A DNA stretch of 48,928 bases from UBA940 sp031548515 (GTDB taxonomy: Bacteria; Bacteroidota; Bacteroidia; Bacteroidales; Rikenellaceae): positions 1 to 48,928 of the forward strand of contig JAVBRB010000013.1 of the NCBI GenBank assembly GCA_031548515.1, given 5' to 3'. The notes below the pieces were generated by a model. The model was not told the origin of the DNA. It did no database searches and saw nothing but the letters and a program-made list of their open reading frames with translations. The stretch's first letter is position 1. Every line of letters starts with the position of its first letter. Of the stretch, positions 25,501-33,666 are shown piece after piece. The position numbers were made by a program, and so were the translations under genes.

Positions 25501-26505
25501 GGTAGGAGCATCCTGAAAAAACTGCAGGAAAGCCTTACTTCCAAAGAATATGTACATCATATGTCTTCGATGGATCCTGATGCCGTTTTCGGTATCCATC
25601 TCCTGCATCGTTTCGTACGGGCAATGATGGAGCAACTGGACCCGGTCGTGGCGTATTCCGACGATGATACAGGCGCTGAACTGAGTCTGTCGTTCCATCC
25701 GGCTGTTTCCGGCGAATCCGCTGCGGATAAAAAAAGCGTACTCCTGCTCGGGGACCATGACGAGATATTATGGTTGGTGAATGATATCCTTTCCGAGGAA
25801 TATGTTGTCCACCAGGTGAAAAGTATCCAAAGCGCCTTCGATTCCATCAAGCAGTCTCCCCCGGCGGTATTCCTTGTCGACATGATGATTTATGCCGATA
25901 CCGAAGATACCTTCATGGAGTTCATCAGCCGCAATGGTTCCGTTCTGGCAAAGACCACTTTCATACCTCTGCTCACATGGAAAGCATCTTCGTCAATTCA
26001 GCGCAAACTGGTTCTGATGTCCGATACCTACATTGTTCTGCCGTATGATATAATTTTCCTGAAAGAGGTGGTACACAAAGCGATATACGGCCGCAAGGAA
26101 GTGAAACAAATATATGTGGAGGGATTGGGCGACTTTGCCAACCTTGTTACATGCACTACCCGGGAGCAGGTCGAATTCATACGCAAGATGGTAGCCGTGG
26201 TCGAAGAAAATATCGACAGGGAAGACTTGGGTTCGACTTTCATCGCCGAGCAGATGGCTATGAGCCCACGCCAGTTCTACCGTAAATTCAAAGAAATATC
26301 AGGCCTGCCTCCCACCGAGCTTATAAAGAATTACCGTATGGAAAAGGCTGCTGTGCTGCTCCTTGACAACGAGTTGTCGATTCAGGATGTAATAACCGAG
26401 GTCGGTATATCCAGCCGCTCGTATTTCTACAAGGAATTTACCCGCAAGTTCGGGATGACACCGAAGGACTACCGCGAGATGCATTGCAATGACCCCGTTC
26501 TTTAG
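22522..26505 (+). CDS. Hybrid two-component-type regulator with degenerate kinase core and AraC output domain
   Basis: 1327 residues with hybrid two-component (HTCS) architecture: signal peptide (1-23), periplasmic two-component propeller repeats (about 30-690; repeated DDSGLMWFGTYDG-like units such as GLWFGTKGDGL and SLWLSTNKGL), Y_Y_Y domain (about 710-785), one transmembrane helix (about 797-821), DHp/ATPase-like region (about 825-1060), receiver-like domain (about 1071-1190) and AraC-type HTH (about 1225-1320). The usual HTCS H-box (SHEFRTPL type) and the N/G boxes of the ATPase domain are not recognizable. The receiver keeps an Asp (D1120, FLVDMMIY) but lacks the conserved Lys before Pro (VLPYD). 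The propeller presumably senses a glycan breakdown product and the HTH controls the adjacent susC operon. The only in-frame start is TTG, supported by the signal peptide that follows it and an in-frame stop at 22486. Confidence 0.9.
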   Translation: MKKKSLHAVLLLFLFAYPFPVSAVQDAPDDYIFSKIDHQQGLSNSAVICVFKDDSGLMWFGTYDGVNCFDGRDMETFRADFSKTHTLDNNVIYGINQADGDNLWFSTLLGVNRFSRTERQVVANYTIGRGSHLFSNSHGDTWIVGPDSIAYYNTYHGSFIGVKGPDIIIGDTESRAFVTEAGDLCLFPESDEEGNVYRVSLNGFDIEESSVRTSVSSSRFHHRPVRDIFYQNNVSFCFVDADKDLYMYDIGQQTKVRIRNIGSLLEKYGHITGIVPFYDDFIIAFRTNGLMRLKTAESYREEMIDHNLRVFYLYKDPVQGILWIGVDGKGAMMYAKRHSIATNLMMHTLSPNFTRQVRSIMTDKYGGLWFGTKGDGLIYIKDYAQGMTPDKATVFFPGKEQTAGKYTREDTEFPVFSLLESRSMDGFWVGSGAAGLFYYTFGDGRLYHLPDRSGQQPDEIHEIYEANDTTLYIATAGSGFCRVVLDRSGRNISMKERKQYRFFHKQQEISTFFSIQPEGDSVLWLGSRERGLVRFNTGTDEYQVIPLREKLNRTVDDVLCICMARSGDMFVGTTAGLVRLKFDGYKVNAHYTGREQGLLNDMIHGILEDVNGSLWLSTNKGLIKYNPDNGSSHAYYYTGGVQIREFSDDAYYKCPYTGRLFFGGVDGLLYIDKALPHAYDYYPEILLRKLSFGRNQVNLADYYTEDRNGLRFKYTYATFTLTFAAPDFISGADMEYSWMLEGYDKDWQESKGFNEASYSDVPVGDYVFKVRYRKDIFGTDFKNFSIPLRILPLWYQTVWARLLFAVLAIAAITYFMFLLRRFIHNKRMLGRLLESESKSLAMDNAACREHEIVGGLTAIYRACDYLRAENTTYEQRGEKIEHIRENVMSLLLPTDIFRNPEADKFSPVRFTMAGRMCLKAISDEVMALFKERGYDLGNIHVAIPDTLSFPVYRNAFRCFFYYIYMFMSGSKRTGALSVHAVADESMMTLTFRSGRSILKKLQESLTSKEYVHHMSSMDPDAVFGIHLLHRFVRAMMEQLDPVVAYSDDDTGAELSLSFHPAVSGESAADKKSVLLLGDHDEILWLVNDILSEEYVVHQVKSIQSAFDSIKQSPPAVFLVDMMIYADTEDTFMEFISRNGSVLAKTTFIPLLTWKASSSIQRKLVLMSDTYIVLPYDIIFLKEVVHKAIYGRKEVKQIYVEGLGDFANLVTCTTREQVEFIRKMVAVVEENIDREDLGSTFIAEQMAMSPRQFYRKFKEISGLPPTELIKNYRMEKAAVLLLDNELSIQDVITEVGISSRSYFYKEFTRKFGMTPKDYREMHCNDPVL

Positions 26506-26823
26506 AACCGTCGACACCAGATAAAGTAATATGCAGGCAGGAGAATCTTCTGCCTGCATGCATTATGTGCCTATTTGCTTGGAGGAAGGACTTTTTCACA
26601 CACCATCTCGTTTGTGCTCTATTTTACCTGGTGTTTTTATATTGTTTTGATTGTTATGTAAATAGCATGTGCTCTTGTTTGCGCTTATGTGCTTTAAATG
26701 GCGCCATTGGAGTTTGACGTAATTTTGGCAGAGCTGAGGACGTCTGGCGGGACAGGATTCCATAAGTTTATCGTTGCTAACCGCACAACCATACATTATA
26801 TTTTACTAACTAAAACTGTTAAC
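26506..26823 (+). other. Regulator-susC intergenic region
   Basis: 318 bp without a convincing gene. It contains a hairpin just after the regulator stop (26531-26559) and a -7-like TAATTTTG at 26720-26727, 96 bp before the susC ATG, without a good -33 box. This is the expected location for the regulator's operator; I could not define a clear repeat for it. Confidence 0.5.
26531..26559 (+). terminator. Hairpin after the regulator gene
   Basis: ATGCAGGCAG pairs with CTGCCTGCAT, extended inward by further pairs around a 3-nt loop. There is no strong T-run after it, so termination is likely but not certain. Confidence 0.5.
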
Positions 26824-29800
26824 ATGAATTTGTTTGAAAAGTTTAAACATTGTGCCAGGTCATTATGTTTACTGCTTCTGTTGCTAGTCTGTGTACCTGC
26901 TTATGCTCAGGAAGGATCTGTGACAGGCCGCGTTTCCGATGCGAAGGGCGAATTTCTGAACGGGGCCACCGTTACGGAAAAAGGCACTCAGAACACGGTC
27001 ATTACCGACCTCAACGGTCAGTACAACTTGAGACTGACCACTGAAAATCCCTATCTTGTAATATCTTTCCTCGGGTATAAAACCCAGGAAGTCAGGGTCG
27101 GGGCGCAAAGGGTTATCGACGTTACCCTTGACGAGGAGGTATCCACGCTCGACCAGGTCGTTGTCGTGGGTTACGGTCGCCAGAGAAAAGTATCGGTGGT
27201 GGGTGCTCAGTCCGCCGTCACCGGGGCGGATGTCCGAATGCCGACCGGCAACCTTTCCAATGCTATTTCTGGTCGTCTGGCGGGTGTCGTTCAGGTTTCC
27301 CGCAGCGGGGAGCCTGGGAAAGAAGACAACTCCATCTGGATCCGTGGTATCTCCAACTTCGCTTCGGGTCAGAGTACTGCCCCGCTGATATTGGTAGATG
27401 GCGTCGAACGCGGTCTGAGTAATATCGACTCTGAAGACATCGAGTCGTTTACTGTACTGAAAGATGCTTCTGCAACAGCGGTCTATGGTGTTCGCGGTGC
27501 AAACGGCGTTATCATCATCACCACCAAGCCGGGGCGTTTGGGCAAACCCAAATTCAGCTTCGACTACTATGAAGGTTTCACTCATATGAGTAAGGAGCCG
27601 GAAATGGCAGACGTCTTTACCTATATGGATGTCGCCAACGAGGCTCTTGCCAACAGCCGTCCGAATGAAAAGCCGCTCTTCTCTCCGGAGTATATTATTG
27701 CAACGAAGAAAGCCCACGGCGTTCTTCCCAACGACGATCCCAAGATGTACAACTCTTATCTCTATCCTGCAGTGAACTGGAAGAAAGAGATTTTCAACGA
27801 CTGGGGTCACAACCGTCACGCCAATGTGAACATTCGCGGTGGTGTGCCAAGTGCGCAGTATTATGTATCTATGAGTTACTACAATGAAATAGGTTTGACA
27901 AAGAACTTCGAATTGGAGAACTACAACACTAAGATGACCTATGACCGTTTCAACTTTACTTCTAACCTGAACCTGCAGCCCACTCCGAAGACCAAGGTCG
28001 ACCTCGGTTTCGCTGGCTTTCTCTCGACCGGACACTACCCTCAGGTGAGTTCACAGGATCTCTTCTCCCGGTCCATGGAGACCAACCCGACTTACCTGCC
28101 CAAGCAGATGCCTGACGGCTCCCTTGCGATGTTCGACACTCAGGGTAGTGGTAAGAACCCGTTTCAGGAACTTTCCAAGCGCGGTTATTCGTATCAGTTC
28201 CGCAATACTTTGAACTCCAACATCCGTATAACCCAACAACTCGACTGGTGGGATTGGAGCAAGGGTCTGAGCGCAACCGCAATGGTGGCGTTCGATGCCG
28301 ACAACACGCGTAATCTTAACTACACCCGTATGAATGCGATGTACTACTACAACGGTACCAAAGATCCAGCAACAGGTCTGTGGAACGATGATGTGTACAA
28401 GGACAAAGATGCTGGAGTTTACAATATCGGCTGGAGGAAAGATGCCGACAACGAAGGCAGGCTTGGATTCAATACGGACGGCGGCTATGCTGAACGCAAG
28501 GCCTATGTCGAAGCTTCGCTTAACTATGACCGTGCTTTCGGCAAACACCGTGTGAGCGCCTTGTTCCTCTTCAACCAGAGGGTCAGAAGGGACCTGACCA
28601 CCGGCGATATGGACAACTCGCTGGCTTACAAGAGCCGTGGTTATGCAGGTCGTGTAACCTACTCTTTTGACGACCGTTATCTGCTCGAAGGCAATATCGG
28701 TATCAACGGTTCCGAGAATTTCGATCCTGAAAACCGTTACGGTTACTTCCCCGCATTCGGTTTGGGTTGGGTTTTGTCGAACGAGTCTTTCTTCGAAGCC
28801 GCCCGCAATGTCGTTTCTTATGTGAAGTTCCGTTATACCTATGGTTATGTGGGAGCGGACGCGGTTGCAGGTCGCCGCTTTGTTTATCAAGCAGTGATGG
28901 GCAGCGGATACGGTTTGCGCCAGGGTCCTACTATGGATCTGACTTCCGGTTGGGAAATGCAAAAATATGGTGTGCCGTTGAGTTGGTCCCGTTCGCTTAA
29001 GCAGGACCTTGGTGTCGATATCAACTTCCTCAAGGATAAACTCTCCATCACCATGGATGTGTTCAAAGAACGCCGCGACAAGATCTTTCTGCAGCGCAAG
29101 CTTCTTCCCGACTATGCGGGTTTCGTAGAACAGCCATATGCTAACCTCGGTATTGCTGAGAACAAAGGTATCGAAGGTACGGTTGAGTATATTCAGAGTT
29201 TCACCAAAGATATATCTTTGACTTTCCGCGGTAACATCGCCTACAATAAAAGTACTATAATTGAAAATGACGAACCGCAGCAGTTATGGCCGTGGCGCGA
29301 AAAAAGAGGTACGACCATCAACGCCACGTGGGGTTATATCGCCGACGGCTTATTCACCTCTCAGGAAGAGATCGACAACCATGCGAAACAGTTCGGCGTT
29401 CTTTCTGTAGGTGATATCAAATACCGCGACTTGAACGAGGACGGCCGCATCGATATTGAGGACCAGACAGTCATTGGTATCGGCGACGTTCCTCAGATCT
29501 ATTACGGTTTCGGTTTCGACCTGCGCGTACATAACTGGTCATTCGGTGCTCTGTTCCAGGGTACGGCCAGAGCCGACCGTCAGTTGAGCGGTTCCGCTAT
29601 CCATCCGTTCGCGAATACTTCAGCCCTTGCCAACGTTTATTCCAACATCGGAGACCGCTGGAGTGCCGACGATCCGACCAACATAGACGTATTCTATCCC
29701 CGTTTGGTGAGAATGGGTCAGGATGGTGCACAGAACAACACACAGACAAGCAGCTGGTGGCAGAAAGATGTCAGCTTCCTGCGTCTAAAACAGGTGAACA

Positions 29801-29988
29801 TTTCCTATATGCTGCCCAGGAGGTGGATGGACAAGTGTTTCCTTGACAACGCAAGCGTATATGTCATGGGAACCAACCTGCTGACCTTCTCGAAGTTTAA
29901 ACTGTGGGATCCGGAGTTGAACACCGGCAATGGTACGAGATATCCTAATGCAACGAACCTCTCGATAGGTGTGAAGTTCACTTTCTAA
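26824..29988 (+). CDS. SusC-type TonB-dependent outer-membrane transporter
   Basis: 1054 residues. A signal peptide (LCLLLLLLVCVPAYAQ) is followed by a carboxypeptidase-regulatory-like domain (about 28-110: GSVTGRVSDAKGEFLNGATV), the plug domain (about 115-235) with the SusC hallmark LKDASATAVYGVRGANGVI, and a TonB-dependent beta-barrel that ends in the aromatic-terminated strand GVKFTF, typical for BAM-assembled barrels. With the lipoprotein SusD 21 nt downstream it forms the glycan-import complex at the outer membrane. The ATG at 26824 directly precedes the signal peptide; an upstream in-frame extension is not signal-like. The downstream enzymes suggest import of mannose-rich glycans or glycopeptides. 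Confidence 0.96.
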   Translation: MNLFEKFKHCARSLCLLLLLLVCVPAYAQEGSVTGRVSDAKGEFLNGATVTEKGTQNTVITDLNGQYNLRLTTENPYLVISFLGYKTQEVRVGAQRVIDVTLDEEVSTLDQVVVVGYGRQRKVSVVGAQSAVTGADVRMPTGNLSNAISGRLAGVVQVSRSGEPGKEDNSIWIRGISNFASGQSTAPLILVDGVERGLSNIDSEDIESFTVLKDASATAVYGVRGANGVIIITTKPGRLGKPKFSFDYYEGFTHMSKEPEMADVFTYMDVANEALANSRPNEKPLFSPEYIIATKKAHGVLPNDDPKMYNSYLYPAVNWKKEIFNDWGHNRHANVNIRGGVPSAQYYVSMSYYNEIGLTKNFELENYNTKMTYDRFNFTSNLNLQPTPKTKVDLGFAGFLSTGHYPQVSSQDLFSRSMETNPTYLPKQMPDGSLAMFDTQGSGKNPFQELSKRGYSYQFRNTLNSNIRITQQLDWWDWSKGLSATAMVAFDADNTRNLNYTRMNAMYYYNGTKDPATGLWNDDVYKDKDAGVYNIGWRKDADNEGRLGFNTDGGYAERKAYVEASLNYDRAFGKHRVSALFLFNQRVRRDLTTGDMDNSLAYKSRGYAGRVTYSFDDRYLLEGNIGINGSENFDPENRYGYFPAFGLGWVLSNESFFEAARNVVSYVKFRYTYGYVGADAVAGRRFVYQAVMGSGYGLRQGPTMDLTSGWEMQKYGVPLSWSRSLKQDLGVDINFLKDKLSITMDVFKERRDKIFLQRKLLPDYAGFVEQPYANLGIAENKGIEGTVEYIQSFTKDISLTFRGNIAYNKSTIIENDEPQQLWPWREKRGTTINATWGYIADGLFTSQEEIDNHAKQFGVLSVGDIKYRDLNEDGRIDIEDQTVIGIGDVPQIYYGFGFDLRVHNWSFGALFQGTARADRQLSGSAIHPFANTSALANVYSNIGDRWSADDPTNIDVFYPRLVRMGQDGAQNNTQTSSWWQKDVSFLRLKQVNISYMLPRRWMDKCFLDNASVYVMGTNLLTFSKFKLWDPELNTGNGTRYPNATNLSIGVKFTF

Positions 29989-30009
29989 CCAACAAACACT
30001 AAAACGACA

Positions 30010-32037
30010 ATGAAAAAAATATTAACAATAAGCATTCTTGCCCTTTCGGTTTTGATAGGGTTGAGCGGATGTAGCGATTTCTTCGAAGTGAAGCCTGGTC
30101 CCCAGTTGGACTTGAACGATACTTTCACGGACAAAGATAAGACAGAGCGTTACCTTCGTAACGCGTACTCCCATATTCCCGACGATGCGACAGGCGACCG
30201 CGGTTACCGCAGCTATTCCGACCGTTACGGCGGTATTTGGGGACTCGGTTCTATGGAGGCGCAACTTTCTTTGGAGTGGGGTGATGCAGGCCAGTATGCC
30301 AACACCTGGAATCAGGGTGCTTCTTCTGCTGCTGACGAACAGATCAGTTTCTGGTGGGGCCACTTCTATAAAGGTATTGCCAAATGCAGTACATTCTTGC
30401 AGAATGTGGATAAATGCGTCACTATCACTGCAGAAAATCGTAATATATATAAGGCGGAAGCCAGGGCTTTGAGGGCGATGTACTATTTCTACATCTTCCG
30501 TCAGTATGGTCCCTGCGTTCTTGTGGGTGAAGCGCCCATGTCTATCGACACAGAAATTCCCGATCTTCTTTTGCCGAGAAGCACGGTCGATGACTGCATC
30601 AATTATATAGTATCTGAACTGGATGCAGCAGCAGCAGTTTTTGCTACCGACGCTGCTCGTAAGGTTATCAACGGTACCAACAATGAGTTCGGCCGTATCG
30701 ACGAAGGTCAGTGCAAGGCGCTTAAGGCCAAGATATTACTCTATGCTGCCAGCCCCCTTTACAATGGCAACACGTTGATGGCCGATGTCAAGAACACGGA
30801 CGGCACTCAGTTGTTTCCGTCGACTGTTGACCCGGACAAGTGGGTGAAGGCAAGGGATGCGTATGCAGAATTCATGACTGAGTTTGTTCCCACGTACTAT
30901 GATTTGCATGTGATAAAAACCGCCGACGGCAAAATCGACTATTATGAATCTTATCGCCAGACGACCCAGAGCACATATGTCGATGCCGGTATGAAAGAGC
31001 TTATTATGGCTAAACTGGTAGACCACGGCGACCTGAACTATGCGGTCACTCCCAAGCATAGCGGGATCAATGACATTCCCAAAGGAGGGTTGGGCTTTGC
31101 AGTAACCCAACAGTTTGTGGATATGTTCTTTACATCCAGCGGCTTGCGTCCTGAAGAGGATCCCGCCTACCTGGCGAACGAGTATCCTTTTGGAACAGTT
31201 CCCCCAAATACTAAGTATGGCTCTACTACCGGTTACAACGACCCCATAGTTCCAACCCGCAATTACTTTAAAGCAAACACCGACAGGACCCTGAAACAGT
31301 GGGAAAACCGCGATCCGCGATTCTATGTCTGCGTAACTTACAACGGTTCGACATGGCTCAACGTACAGACCAACGCCAGGGAAGTTACAACTGTTTTGGC
31401 ATGGAATGGCAATTCCGGTAAAGTAAGTCAGCCTCAGGACTCGCCAATGACTGGTTACGGCTGGCGCAAAACGGCTCGTACAGGTACTGAACCTAGGACT
31501 AACAGGCACGTATCCATACAGTTGCGTCTTGCCGATATGTATCTGGGATATGCCGAAGCCTTGAACGAAACCGGTGACATTCCCCTTGCTCTCGAGTATG
31601 TGAACAAAGTTCGCGATCGCGTTGGTCTTGCCAGGTATAATACAACAACAGGCACTTACACGGACCTCAACGGTGTTACAAAAAGTTACATCATTTGTCC
31701 GAACAGCAAGGACCAGGTTCGCAAGCGCATCCAGCGTGAGCGCCTCGTGGAACTCGCTCTCGAAGCAACCCATTTCTTCGATGTCCGCCGTTGGATGGTT
31801 GCCGGTATGGAAACGGGTGACGGTTGGATCTATCCTTCATGGCACAACGGTGGTGAAGGTGGTTGGATTTATGGTATGGATACGACAAAAGATGCTCCCG
31901 ATTTCTTCAAGAAAGTGCAGTACAGCCCCCAGCGCCATTTCGAGCCTCGTATGTATTTTATGCCTATCCCGAATCCAGAAATTCTCCGTAATCCCTATCT
32001 GGTTCAGAACTATGACTGGCAGGCTACGATGGATTAA
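30010..32037 (+). CDS. SusD/RagB-family surface glycan-binding lipoprotein
   Basis: 675 residues. A lipoprotein signal ends in LSGC (Cys21). The mature start CSDFFEVKPGPQLDLNDTF is typical of SusD/RagB proteins; TPR-like helices carry ARALRAMYYFYIFRQYG and GQCKALKAKILLYAASPLYNG, and the C-terminus has VRKRIQRERLVELALEATHFFDVRRW and FMPIPNPEIL, both strong SusD landmarks. It caps the SusC barrel and presents ligand. At 675 residues it is longer than starch SusD (about 550), within the range of RagB-type members. It is 21 nt after susC and 23 nt before the next lipoprotein gene. Confidence 0.96.
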   Translation: MKKILTISILALSVLIGLSGCSDFFEVKPGPQLDLNDTFTDKDKTERYLRNAYSHIPDDATGDRGYRSYSDRYGGIWGLGSMEAQLSLEWGDAGQYANTWNQGASSAADEQISFWWGHFYKGIAKCSTFLQNVDKCVTITAENRNIYKAEARALRAMYYFYIFRQYGPCVLVGEAPMSIDTEIPDLLLPRSTVDDCINYIVSELDAAAAVFATDAARKVINGTNNEFGRIDEGQCKALKAKILLYAASPLYNGNTLMADVKNTDGTQLFPSTVDPDKWVKARDAYAEFMTEFVPTYYDLHVIKTADGKIDYYESYRQTTQSTYVDAGMKELIMAKLVDHGDLNYAVTPKHSGINDIPKGGLGFAVTQQFVDMFFTSSGLRPEEDPAYLANEYPFGTVPPNTKYGSTTGYNDPIVPTRNYFKANTDRTLKQWENRDPRFYVCVTYNGSTWLNVQTNAREVTTVLAWNGNSGKVSQPQDSPMTGYGWRKTARTGTEPRTNRHVSIQLRLADMYLGYAEALNETGDIPLALEYVNKVRDRVGLARYNTTTGTYTDLNGVTKSYIICPNSKDQVRKRIQRERLVELALEATHFFDVRRWMVAGMETGDGWIYPSWHNGGEGGWIYGMDTTKDAPDFFKKVQYSPQRHFEPRMYFMPIPNPEILRNPYLVQNYDWQATMD

Positions 32038-32060
32038 ATTAATTAAAAAAAACAAGAATT

Positions 32061-33557
32061 ATGAAAAATAGATTTTTGATAGCATTTGCCGTATTGTCAG
32101 CCTTTGCAGTGGGATGCAAAGAAGATAATATCGGCAACCCGGGCAAGATGCTCGCTAACACCGATAAGGTGTCTTCGACGCAAAACAGTTCTGCTACTGT
32201 TGTTGCCTCTGTATATGGGGACGGTATTGCCGAGCGCGGTATATGTTGGGCCTCAACCAACGCTCCGACCCTCGAAGATTCTTCTGAAGCCGACGAGCAA
32301 AGCGGAGCCGGTACTTTTACACTGGAAATCACCGGCCTGTCGGCAGGTACTACGTACTATGCGCGTGCATATGCCATGAGTGCCGACGGTAATGTCTCAT
32401 ATGGCTCGGCAAAGCCTGTTACAACGGCGCCGTACCTGACCGCTGCCATTACCACTACGACGGCTGCACCCGGAGCGTTAACAGTCAATGCCAAAGTCGC
32501 AGGCGGAGACCCCAGCTGGGTAGTATCTGAGCGCGGTGTTTACTACAGTACGTCTGCTAATCCGGAAACCACCGGAACCAAGGTGGCAGCTTCAGCCGGT
32601 GGCTTTGGTGATTTCACGGTGAATATTACAGGCCTGGATCTCAAGACGAAATACTACCTCAAGGCTTATGCGATTTCGGAAGAGAGCGGTACTGTGTACA
32701 GCACTGAGTCTACGGCGACCACCCTCGCAACTCCTGAGGAAGCACTTTTCTTTGATAAGCTCAAGGCTGCAAAACTGACCTACGGTGTCGTACGCGGTGC
32801 CGATACGAAGTTCGTGATGCATTACACATTAGACACTGAGGCTGAAAAAGTTACAATAACCTATCTCGAAACTACGGGTAATAAAGACGCGAAGCATGTG
32901 ACTGCTGAATATACTCCCAACGCAAGCTTCACTGAACTTACTTGGACTGCGGTTACTTATGGCGCTAATACTTTCGAAGGTATCAAATTTGACGGAACCA
33001 GTGCTTTCACATTGAAGGGAACAGCCGGGCTTGCACTTACGCCAACTTGGACTGCAACTGAGATCTATAGTCTGTTCACACATTCGAATTATGGCGGCGT
33101 AACCAGGTGTTCCGAACTCGACAAGGCCGCTGAAGCGAACGAACATGGCTCTATTTCCGCGATATGGAGTAATGCAAGTCTTGTCGACTATGTAGAATAT
33201 AACGGAGACAGGAGCGCGATAACGGTGAAAGGCGGAAACGGTAAAGGCTATATGTACCGCCTAAACACGTTTAAGGATAATAAGCCTTATATTCCTATCA
33301 CTCAGGATGTAGCTGTATTCTCATTTGATGGTAAGTACGATGATGGACCGAGTTGGGCAATGAAGGATGCTACCGCCAAAGCAGAATTAACAGCTGCACT
33401 TCAGCCATTCCTAACCTTCTGGGAGAATCCTAAAGGCGTAATAATTATTCAGGAAACTACCGGCAGGACCCCTGCGCAAGGCCTGTTTAATTTCTATGCG
33501 ATTCATAAGGAAGATGCTACATGGGTGAGATGGAGGTTTAGGGAATCAGGTAAATAG
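32061..33557 (+). CDS. FN3-repeat lipoprotein in SusE/surface glycan-binding position
   Basis: 498 residues. The lipoprotein signal ends AFAVGC (Cys19), and the mature protein starts CKED, an acidic +2/+4 pattern like the Bacteroidota surface-export signal. Residues about 30-115 and 116-222 are two tandem fibronectin-III-like repeats, each ending in a TTYYARAYA or TKYYLKAYA strand. Residues about 228-498 form a separate domain that I do not recognize, rich in Thr, Tyr and beta strands with a late WENPKGVIIIQETTGR segment. Position directly after susCD suggests an accessory glycan- or glycoprotein-binding protein; that function is inferred from position. A strong terminator follows. Confidence 0.8.
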   Translation: MKNRFLIAFAVLSAFAVGCKEDNIGNPGKMLANTDKVSSTQNSSATVVASVYGDGIAERGICWASTNAPTLEDSSEADEQSGAGTFTLEITGLSAGTTYYARAYAMSADGNVSYGSAKPVTTAPYLTAAITTTTAAPGALTVNAKVAGGDPSWVVSERGVYYSTSANPETTGTKVAASAGGFGDFTVNITGLDLKTKYYLKAYAISEESGTVYSTESTATTLATPEEALFFDKLKAAKLTYGVVRGADTKFVMHYTLDTEAEKVTITYLETTGNKDAKHVTAEYTPNASFTELTWTAVTYGANTFEGIKFDGTSAFTLKGTAGLALTPTWTATEIYSLFTHSNYGGVTRCSELDKAAEANEHGSISAIWSNASLVDYVEYNGDRSAITVKGGNGKGYMYRLNTFKDNKPYIPITQDVAVFSFDGKYDDGPSWAMKDATAKAELTAALQPFLTFWENPKGVIIIQETTGRTPAQGLFNFYAIHKEDATWVRWRFRESGK

Positions 33558-33593
33558 TAGTTGCTTGATATTCTCTGATAACTGATTATTTCG

Positions 33594-33628
33594 AAAGGGG
33601 CCGGAAGCGGTTTTCCGGCCCCTTTTTT
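33594..33628 (+). terminator. Strong Rho-independent terminator inside the PUL
   Basis: AAAGGGGCCGGAA pairs with TTCCGGCCCCTTT around a short loop and is followed by a T-run. It lies between the susCD/FN3 unit and the enzyme genes. Only about 40 bp separate it from the next start codon and no consensus promoter fits there. Confidence 0.85.
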
Positions 33629-33666
33629 ATCTATTCCGCGAAAGCGAAAAACCATTCGATGAAACT

